43,880 nt of DNA from Parcubacteria group bacterium. GTDB taxonomy: Bacteria; Patescibacteria; ABY1; Buchananbacterales; UBA6539. Of this stretch, positions 38,827-43,880 are shown piece by piece; positions within the stretch are counted from its first letter, which is position 1; every line of letters starts with the position of its first letter. The position numbers and the translations under genes are program-made. The stretch is from NCBI GenBank assembly GCA_002687175.1, contig NYZP01000010.1, forward strand, positions 1-43,880, given 5' to 3'. The notes under the pieces were generated by a model. The model was not told the DNA's origin, searched no databases, and saw only the letters and a program-made list of their open reading frames with translations.

Positions 38827-39245
38827 AACATATTACCCATTCAGAAATTCAAACTTTTAACCTGGGTAAAAAAGTGGCCAGTCAACTTAAGGCCGGTGGT
38901 GTCATATCTTTAACTGGAGAATTAGGTGCTGGCAAAACCGTATTTGTCAAAGGCCTGGCAGTTGGGCTAGGTGTTGAACAAGTGGTCAATAGTCCTACAT
39001 TTGTATTAATGAAAATTTATCCCACTAAACATTCGACAGTCAAACAAATAGTTCATATTGATTGTTATCGACTTAAAGAGTCTGATGAAATAGTTAATGT
39101 TGGAGCATTAGAATATTTCAACCGGCCTGATACTGTAACCGTAATAGAATGGGCTGAAAAAATTAAAAAAAATCTGCCTCAAAGTAGGCAAAAAATATTA
39201 ATTGAAATAAAAAACGTAAACGATCGAGAAATTACTATAACCTAG
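38823..39245 (+). CDS. tsaE: tRNA threonylcarbamoyladenosine biosynthesis ATPase
   Basis: The P-loop ATPase of the t6A pathway has 140 residues. Walker A is GELGAGKTVFVKGLA (about 30-44); SPTF, HIDCYRL and VIEWAEK are the family motifs. It is translationally coupled to tsaD (ATGA overlap). Its 3' end overlaps the end of the convergent pilB by 11 bases. Confidence 0.95.
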   Translation: MKHITHSEIQTFNLGKKVASQLKAGGVISLTGELGAGKTVFVKGLAVGLGVEQVVNSPTFVLMKIYPTKHSTVKQIVHIDCYRLKESDEIVNVGALEYFNRPDTVTVIEWAEKIKKNLPQSRQKILIEIKNVNDREITIT

Positions 39246-40971
39246 CCGTAATATCCTTGGCCACTCTAAAGACCTCATCAACAGTTGTAATACCATCTGA
39301 CGCCTTCAATAAACCATCTTGAATCATGGTTATCATGCCGTTTTTAATAGCAATATTTCTCATGTCATACTCGGAAACATGACTGGTTAGAATCAAGGTT
39401 TCCACTTCTTTATTCATGGTCATTACTTCAAAAATACCAACTCTACCTTTGTATCCAAGACCCTGACACTCTTCACAACCGCCACCTTTAAAAAATTTAA
39501 GATGTTTTAAATCTTCTTTTGATATCTTTACACCTGACTCATCAGGAATTTCTGATAAAATATCCATCACTCGTGAGATGGTTCGGTTGTCTAACTCTGC
39601 CTCTTCTTTACATGAGTCACAAATCTTTCTAACTAGTCTCTGACCAATCATCGCATTAATTGCCGGAGCTAAAAGAAAAGGTTTAACCTCCATCGAAAGC
39701 AAGCGAGGAATAGTACCAGCAGCATCATTGGTATGTAAAGTGGTAATTACTAGATGGCCAGTCAAGGCGGCGTTAATAGCCACTTCGGCGGTCTCTAAAT
39801 CTCTAACCTCACCAACCATCACAATATCAGGATCCTGCCGTAAAATTGACCGTAGGCCATTAGCAAAGGTATATTTTTTACTAGGATTAACCTGACTTTG
39901 ATTTATCCCTTCTAATTTATATTCAACTGGATCTTCAATGGTAATAATTTTTGTTCCCGGATCATTCAGTTTATTCAAAACGGCATAAAGAGTTGTGGTC
40001 TTACCAGAACCAGTTGGTCCGGTAGTAACAATCATGCCGTTAGGTTTAGTAATTTCAATTTTTAAAGCTTCAAATGCCTTACCGCGTAAACCTAAATCTT
40101 CAAAAGCTAGTCCAATAGCTGATGACATCAAAAGCCTCATCACAACACTCTCGCCATAAGCAGTTGGTAAGGTTGATGTCCTAACATCAATTTTTTCATC
40201 AGTCATAAAAATAGTGAAACGTCCGTCCTGTGGTCGATCTTCAATATTAATCTTTAATTTGGCCACCAGTTTAATCCGAGCTACCACTTGTGGCCAGAGC
40301 TTCGAGTCTAGTTGGGCCACTTCATGTAATATACCATCAACTCGAAAACGAATTTTAACTCCTTTTTCTTCTGATTCAATATGAATGTCTGATGACCGAG
40401 CCTTAATAGCAGCCGCCATAATCAAAGTTAACATGTCGGTAATAGATACTTCCTGTAGCCCTTGATTTAAGTCTTTAAAAGTTTCTATTTCCTTTTCATA
40501 TTTTTTAATATCTGCTTCAGTAATTTCCACACCACTGACAAATTTTCTAATTTTGGGAACTGACTTGTAAAGCTTAAAAGCTGATTCAAAACTGTGTGCT
40601 GAAGTTAAATAAACTTTAACATCTGCACGATGCTGCTTAGCTAATTTTTCGGCAATCTCTCTTAGCGCCGGATTGCTAGGATCAGTAGAACCGATTCGAA
40701 TGTCATTAGAACCACGAAAAAAACAGATAGCCTGAAGCTTAGTGGCTAAGCTCTCAGGAATAAGAGTTAGGGTTTCTGGGCTAATTGGAAAGCCTTTAAG
40801 GTCGATATATTGAATCCCACCAATTGAGGCCTTGGCCTGTGCTTCACGTTCCTTTTCTTTAATACCAATATTTTTCATCTTTTCTGTTAACTTGTCAGCA
40901 ACGTCAAGAGTAGCAATTTTAGGTTTTTTGCTTGAAGAAATTGGTTTAATTAAATTGTTATCTTCTGCCAT
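39235..40971 (-). CDS. pilB: Type IV pilus assembly ATPase (PilB/GspE family)
   Basis: It is a hexameric ATPase that drives pilus extension from the cytoplasmic face. The protein has 578 residues. The N-terminal T2SSE_N domain covers about 60-150. Then come ARSSDIHIE (about 200), Walker A GPTGSGKTTTLYAVL (Gly 318, Lys 324), the Asp box, Walker B ILRQDPDIVMVGEVRD, the His box ALTGHLVITTLHTNDA, and a zinc site from CDSC and CEEC near 455-510. All key residues are intact. No other pilus genes are in the window. Confidence 0.96.
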   Translation of the reverse strand: MAEDNNLIKPISSSKKPKIATLDVADKLTEKMKNIGIKEKEREAQAKASIGGIQYIDLKGFPISPETLTLIPESLATKLQAICFFRGSNDIRIGSTDPSNPALREIAEKLAKQHRADVKVYLTSAHSFESAFKLYKSVPKIRKFVSGVEITEADIKKYEKEIETFKDLNQGLQEVSITDMLTLIMAAAIKARSSDIHIESEEKGVKIRFRVDGILHEVAQLDSKLWPQVVARIKLVAKLKINIEDRPQDGRFTIFMTDEKIDVRTSTLPTAYGESVVMRLLMSSAIGLAFEDLGLRGKAFEALKIEITKPNGMIVTTGPTGSGKTTTLYAVLNKLNDPGTKIITIEDPVEYKLEGINQSQVNPSKKYTFANGLRSILRQDPDIVMVGEVRDLETAEVAINAALTGHLVITTLHTNDAAGTIPRLLSMEVKPFLLAPAINAMIGQRLVRKICDSCKEEAELDNRTISRVMDILSEIPDESGVKISKEDLKHLKFFKGGGCEECQGLGYKGRVGIFEVMTMNKEVETLILTSHVSEYDMRNIAIKNGMITMIQDGLLKASDGITTVDEVFRVAKDITARL

Positions 40972-40993
40972 AAATAAAGTAACATTCTTTTAT

Positions 40994-41022
40994 ATTATAA
41001 CTTTTTTTAACCATCACAACAA
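40994..41022 (-). promoter_or_regulatory. Promoter of pilB
   Basis: On the minus strand TTGTTG (41022-41017), 17 bases, TATAAT (40999-40994). The leader of about 20 nt has no SD. Confidence 0.6.
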
Positions 41023-41067
41023 TGTTACAAGTAAATTGTGACGTATCTGCTTGGAGTTTGTTCTAGA

Positions 41068-41156
41068 AAGAGCTAAAATTAAACCAGTTGCCTAATGAGC
41101 AACATGTTTTACCCCTATATATAGCGGAGCGTAGGGGTAAATCCCTCACGTCCCAC
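41068..41156 (+). pseudogene. Degenerate tRNA-Lys-like fragment with an inserted hairpin
   Basis: GTTGC-CTAATGA-GCAAC (about 41088-41104) resembles the anticodon arm of the fragments at 41577 and 42725. AATCCCTCACGTCCCAC (41140-41156) is the exact 3' end of the tRNA-Lys fragment at 41598-41643. Between them TTTACCCCTA and TAGGGGTAAA form a 10-bp inverted repeat around TATATAGCGGAGCG. The first part is more degraded than the 3' end. Confidence 0.55.
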
Positions 41157-41165
41157 TTGAAGAGA

Positions 41166-41191
41166 CCATCTTGTTAGAAGATGGTTTTTTT
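41166..41191 (+). terminator. Terminator after the first tRNA-Lys fragment
   Basis: CCATCTT, loop GTTA, GAAGATGG, then seven T. Confidence 0.85.
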
Positions 41192-41193
41192 GG

Positions 41194-41199
41194 TATAAT
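41194..41199 (+). promoter_or_regulatory. Extended -10 box of the 41208 gene
   Basis: TGG followed by TATAAT, only eight bases before the ATG. The message should be leaderless. Confidence 0.55.
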
Positions 41200-41207
41200 A
41201 AGATTAT

Positions 41208-41564
41208 ATGAATAAAAAAATAATTTTAATAATCTTGGGAATAGTTATTTTAGGAGTAATTGCAACTTTAATTATTATAATCCTAAATAATTCTTCAATA
41301 CCACCTGAAGTCTTGGCTTCAAAAACAAATCAAACTAAAAAAATCGAAGCAGCTAAATGTGATTTCTGTGGCGAAGGTAGAGATGTTACAATATATAATT
41401 TTATTCGTGATGATGGAGCAATCTTAAAAAGAATACATAAAGATAATATTAGCAATTCGTATACATGTGGCGGCGCCATAGGTTGGAGCTGTCCAACAAA
41501 TCATAAATGTGATTACGGTGATACTGCCTTAAATGATGCTTTTGGTCTTTGTGTTAAGAAATAA
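41208..41564 (+). CDS. Small secreted or membrane-anchored Cys-containing protein
   Basis: The protein has 118 residues. One hydrophobic segment (about 5-27, IILIILGIVILGVIATLIIIIL) anchors it or acts as signal. The exported part has six Cys (CDFCGEG, TCGG, SCPTNHKCDYG, LCVKK), probably disulfide-bonded or metal-binding. The family is unknown. It is a one-gene cassette between two tRNA-Lys fragments, with an extended -10 promoter and a leaderless start. Confidence 0.65.
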   Translation: MNKKIILIILGIVILGVIATLIIIILNNSSIPPEVLASKTNQTKKIEAAKCDFCGEGRDVTIYNFIRDDGAILKRIHKDNISNSYTCGGAIGWSCPTNHKCDYGDTALNDAFGLCVKK

Positions 41565-41572
41565 AAGCCCTT

Positions 41573-41643
41573 CTTTGCTCTGCGGTCTTGCGAAGCGCCT
41601 CTTAAGCAAACGGTCGGGGGTTCGAATCCCTCACGTCCCACCA
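41573..41643 (+). pseudogene. tRNA-Lys (CUU) 3' half with a GC-rich insert at the anticodon arm
   Basis: From 41598 on the sequence is a perfect 3' half: loop CTCTTAA with anticodon CTT, stem GCAAA, variable loop CGGTC, T arm GGGGG-TTCGAAT-CCCTC, acceptor ACGTCCC, A, and encoded CCA. The matching 5' anticodon strand (TTTGC, 41574-41578) is split off by about 20 GC-rich bases (TCTGCGGTCTTGCGAAGCGC). No 5' half of the tRNA exists here. A terminator follows. Antisense ORFs giving 'GREGFEPPT' over this region are spurious. Confidence 0.8.
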
Positions 41644-41648
41644 GTAAT

Positions 41649-41668
41649 CGCTCGTTGAGCGGTTTTTT
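41649..41668 (+). terminator. Terminator after the second tRNA-Lys fragment
   Basis: CGCTC, loop GTT, GAGCG, then G and six T. Confidence 0.8.
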
Positions 41669-41670
41669 GA

Positions 41671-41676
41671 TATAAT
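41671..41676 (+). promoter_or_regulatory. -10 box of the 41685 gene
   Basis: TATAAT eight bases before the ATG at 41685: a leaderless start is expected. Confidence 0.5.
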
Positions 41677-41684
41677 ATAATTGT

Positions 41685-41852
41685 ATGAAAAAACAATCTA
41701 AAAAAAGCCTAGCTACATTAAGTAAAGCCCTAAAAGCCAATCAGAAAAAGCAAAAAGGAATAGTTGACTCTACGAATAAAATAGTAGATAATACTATACT
41801 AAGTTTAATAAAGAAAAATATTACTAAAATATCTAAATATGACAGAAAATGA
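41685..41852 (+). CDS. Small basic protein upstream of the acidic coiled-coil protein
   Basis: The protein has 55 residues, is very rich in Lys and Ser/Thr, and is likely helical (SLATLSKALKANQKKQKG). The stop overlaps the start of the 41839 gene by 14 bases, so the two are coupled. The leaderless promoter favours real expression. A basic/acidic pair of neighbours could form a complex; that is inference only. Confidence 0.55.
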   Translation: MKKQSKKSLATLSKALKANQKKQKGIVDSTNKIVDNTILSLIKKNITKISKYDRK

Positions 41853-42699
41853 AAAACCACCAATCGACCTGGAAGAAGAAGGTCATGAAGGCGCTGAAAT
41901 AATTGATTTTAGTGAAATTCAAGCCGCTGCAAAATCCGAGCAAGAACAACCTGATTTAGAATCCGAGAAAAGTCGTTTAGAGGCCAAGATTCTTGAAGTA
42001 TGTAGTACTATTGAAACAAGAGCTCGCTCAATATCTGAAAGACTACAAGCTGCTTATAATAAAATTGATTCACCTGACATAGAAGAACTTAAAAAAGCCG
42101 CCACTGAAAACCACCAATCATTCTTCGGAGTTATAGACCAAGACCGTGCTTCTTTTTTAGAATTTGCTTCTCAAGCAGCATCTTCTGATGATATTGAACA
42201 AATAGAACAAAAATTAGAAACTGAAATGCTAGCGGGCAGTATGGCTAATTTGGATAATGCTGAAGCTCAGTTACAAGAAGTGGAAAGATTAGCGGAATCT
42301 CAAACAGCTGATAGTTTAACTGATAGATTCTTTGATAGCGGCGGTGTTAGAAAACCTACAGAAGAAGAATTAGCAGGTATGCCAGAATTTGTTAGAAATG
42401 AAGTTATGCATCAAATGGAACAGTTAGACCAAGACGCTTCTTCTTTTGAAACTGAAGCAGAAGGAAAAATTTCGTCACTTGAAACTCGTTATCGGGCTGT
42501 ACGAGACAGAGTTAAAGGTATTGTTGGCCAAGATACTTTCAGACAAATTGAAGAAGGTTTTGGCTTCTTGAGAAGAGCTATGGAAACATTAAAATCATTA
42601 CCTGAAGACCAAAAAAGAGGGCTGGAAGCTCAAGAAGTTAGAACAAACATTGATAGGATGCTTGGCAACCTAGACACCTTATCAGTAAGGTGGGGTTAA
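41839..42699 (+). CDS. Acidic coiled-coil hypothetical protein
   Basis: The protein has 286 residues without signal or membrane segment and is strongly acidic (many Glu, Gln, Asp). Long heptad-like helices cover about 35-150 (SRLEAKILEVCSTIETRARS) and about 190-270 (MEQLDQDASSFETEAEGK). No family is recognised. The start overlaps the end of the small basic gene upstream (coupling). Confidence 0.65.
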   Translation: MTENEKPPIDLEEEGHEGAEIIDFSEIQAAAKSEQEQPDLESEKSRLEAKILEVCSTIETRARSISERLQAAYNKIDSPDIEELKKAATENHQSFFGVIDQDRASFLEFASQAASSDDIEQIEQKLETEMLAGSMANLDNAEAQLQEVERLAESQTADSLTDRFFDSGGVRKPTEEELAGMPEFVRNEVMHQMEQLDQDASSFETEAEGKISSLETRYRAVRDRVKGIVGQDTFRQIEEGFGFLRRAMETLKSLPEDQKRGLEAQEVRTNIDRMLGNLDTLSVRWG

Positions 42700-42724
42700 T
42701 TTTTTCATTTATAAAAAGTCTTTC

Positions 42725-42767
42725 TTTTGCCGAAGGTCGAGCTTGCGAGGCCTCTTAAGCAAACGGT
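42725..42767 (+). pseudogene. Third tRNA-Lys fragment with a GC-rich insert
   Basis: TTTTGC (42724-42729), then about 20 inserted GC-rich bases (CGAAGGTCGAGCTTGCGAGG), then CCTCTTAAGCAAACGGTC (42750-42767), the anticodon loop, stem and variable region of the tRNA-Lys fragment at 41598. The T arm and acceptor are missing. The insert lies at the same position as in the second fragment and shares CTTGCGA with it. Confidence 0.7.
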
Positions 42768-42784
42768 CCCCGGCTAGTTGTAAA

Positions 42785-42807
42785 AATCGCCACTTAGGTG
42801 ATTTTTT
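42785..42807 (+). terminator. Terminator after the third tRNA-Lys fragment
   Basis: AATCGCC, loop ACTTA, GGTGATT (one wobble), then six T. Confidence 0.75.
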
Positions 42808-42809
42808 GG

Positions 42810-42815
42810 TAAAAT
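42810..42815 (+). promoter_or_regulatory. Extended -10 box of the NUDIX gene
   Basis: TGG followed by TAAAAT seven bases before the ATG: a leaderless start, as in the other cassettes. Confidence 0.45.
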
Positions 42816-42822
42816 TAACGAC

Positions 42823-43224
42823 ATGAAAAACTTTATTGATAAACTATCACTGGTAGACATTAAAGACCGAAAAGTTTTAATGGCCAAAAGTTTTAATAAG
42901 GACAAATGGTTTAATCCAGGTGGCAAGAGGGAACCAGGTGAAACAGATGAACAAGCCTTAATTAGAGAGATAAAAGAAGAACTTTCAATTGATATTATAC
43001 CAGACACTATTAAGCTATATAATGTTTTTGAAGCACAGGCTCATGGAAAACCCAAAGGGACAATGGTCAGACTAGCCTGCTACACCGCGTCCTATAAAGG
43101 AACACCAAAGCCATCGGCTGAAATAGAACATATTGATTATTTTGATTATTCAAAAAAAGACCTAACCAGTTTAGTTAGTCAATTATTTTTTGATGATCTA
43201 AAGAAAAAAAATTTAATAGATTAA
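42823..43224 (+). CDS. NUDIX hydrolase
   Basis: The protein has 133 residues. The complete Nudix box begins at GGKREPGETDEQALIREI and ends in KEELSI (about residues 29-54) with all metal-binding Glu present. KDRKVLMAKSF in front is the usual first strand. Substrates of the family are nucleoside diphosphate derivatives such as oxidised dNTPs; the exact one cannot be read. It is a one-gene cassette with a leaderless promoter behind the third tRNA-Lys fragment. Confidence 0.93.
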   Translation: MKNFIDKLSLVDIKDRKVLMAKSFNKDKWFNPGGKREPGETDEQALIREIKEELSIDIIPDTIKLYNVFEAQAHGKPKGTMVRLACYTASYKGTPKPSAEIEHIDYFDYSKKDLTSLVSQLFFDDLKKKNLID

Positions 43225-43240
43225 AAATTTCTTTGTATAA

Positions 43241-43271
43241 AAAAATATCCGTTTCTCTAACGGATATTTTT
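43241..43271. terminator. Bidirectional terminator
   Basis: AAAATATCCGTT, loop TCTCT, AACGGATATTTT: twelve pairs with A and T runs. It serves the NUDIX gene and the convergent membrane-protein gene. Confidence 0.85.
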
Positions 43272-43289
43272 GTAAAACTAAAAGTTTTA

Positions 43290-43880
43290 TTATCGCCTAA
43301 AGCCGGACTTCAAAATACTGACTAAAGTATGTTTTTTATTATCTAATAGCTCAAAAACTATTACCCAGGTTGCCCAATGAAAAATTGTCAGTAAAACTTG
43401 AACAGCTACGAATACCATAATGGCCAGTAAAACCAACAGGATCAAACCGAACAAAAAACCAACATAAAGTGTTAGGAAAGATATAATAATATTAGAGATG
43501 AAAAAAATCATCAGTGAATTAATCAGTAAAAAAATCAAAGAAATAATTAGAGCAATTTCCAGACTAAGTAACCAATTTTCAATAAATATTTTCCAAGCTT
43601 TACCTAATGACTGCTTAAATTTCCAATTTTTCAAAACCACACCAATGATTGCATATTTCAAAATAAAAGAAATTATAATTATCAGGAACAACAGAATATT
43701 AAAAACAACTATGAAAACTAAAATCTCGCCACTGAATTTTAAGCTAGCCAAAATAGCAATAATGAATAATAAAAACCAGATAAAAAATCTGGCTAAAAAA
43801 TTAAGGGCCAAAATTGACCAAAATTTTTGCAAACCAATGCTAAAGCTCTTTTGCCATTTAAGTTCTTGATTCCTAATAAT
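43290..43880 (-). CDS. Polytopic membrane protein, cut by the window edge
   Basis: The frame has no stop up to the last base, so the 5' end lies outside the window; the TTG at 43832 is not a convincing start. About 196 residues are visible. At least four long hydrophobic segments are seen (LARFFIWFLLFIIAILASL, FIVVFNILLFLIIIISFIL, LEIALIISLIFLLINSLM, FLFGLILLVLLAIMVFVAV), with W/K-rich loops (NWKFKQSLGKAWKIF). It resembles DUF-type 'membrane domain of glycerophosphodiesterase'-like proteins in layout; the family is not certain. Confidence 0.7.
   Translation of the reverse strand: MIRNQELKWQKSFSIGLQKFWSILALNFLARFFIWFLLFIIAILASLKFSGEILVFIVVFNILLFLIIIISFILKYAIIGVVLKNWKFKQSLGKAWKIFIENWLLSLEIALIISLIFLLINSLMIFFISNIIISFLTLYVGFLFGLILLVLLAIMVFVAVQVLLTIFHWATWVIVFELLDNKKHTLVSILKSGFRR

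Noticed and set aside
41513..41740. Minus-strand frame containing GREGFEPPT
   Set aside because: It is the antisense translation of the tRNA-Lys fragment and its terminator, a well-known spurious peptide.
473..43224. Recoded UGA (Gly) as in Gracilibacteria
   Set aside because: Many intact genes end at UGA with normal length and none needs UGA read-through.
1..43880. CRISPR array or cas genes
   Set aside because: I saw no regularly spaced repeats and no Cas-like proteins on either strand.

Overview
The window looks like part of a Patescibacteria (Candidate Phyla Radiation) chromosome with the standard bacterial genetic code: UGA is used as an ordinary stop. The evidence is the gene content and style. 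There is a membrane pyrophosphatase, a VanW-like envelope protein, split transketolase subunits beside rpe and rpiB, a stand-alone VKOR, PilB, and short AT-rich spacers. Many genes have no Shine-Dalgarno sequence. I cannot place it in a class from sequence reading alone.

Layout: 1-8.1 kb holds hppA, trigger factor, endonuclease IV and a phosphoesterase, interrupted by single-gene units (an anchored protein, a glycosyltransferase-like protein, a zinc-ribbon protein). 8.1-10.4 kb holds a frameshifted lipoprotein esterase, a small hypothetical protein and a promoter-driven, ORF-free region that looks like a large structured RNA. 10.4-19.1 kb holds vanW and hsp20, then a B12/radical SAM protein, a fatty-acid desaturase and a large Fn3/PA14-like surface protein. 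19.1-24.8 kb holds tRNA-Glu, a Cys-rich protein, two cold-shock proteins with structured leaders, two unknown genes, and an outer-membrane-type beta-barrel with a LolA-like partner. 24.9-30.1 kb is a pentose-phosphate operon (LOG-like protein, rpiB, rpe, two transketolase halves, PfkB kinase) in which two copies of one 130-nt structured element end exactly before the rpe and transketolase-C start codons. 30.1-33.6 kb is a complete ribD-ribBA-ribE-ribH operon under an FMN riboswitch. 33.7-43.9 kb holds DoxX, VKOR, a hydroxyacid dehydrogenase, a lipoprotein protease, tsaD-tsaE, pilB, small cassettes separated by tRNA-Lys fragments, a NUDIX hydrolase and a truncated membrane protein.

Two styles of gene are interleaved. 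Housekeeping genes have AT-rich or leaderless starts and often form operons. Accessory genes are mostly single units with a TTGACA-N17 promoter, a strong SD and their own terminator. Several are of kinds expected in Gram-negative bacteria (lipoproteins, a beta-barrel, a LolA-like protein), which suggests acquisition by transfer.

The most unusual signals are: (1) the twin elements in the pentose-phosphate operon; (2) short GC-rich inserts that lie next to duplicated ends of genes or RNAs (tRNA-Glu, tsaD, the ncRNA candidate, and three tRNA-Lys fragments); (3) the ncRNA candidate at 9980-10443; (4) a beta-barrel/LolA-like pair in a lineage thought to lack an outer membrane.
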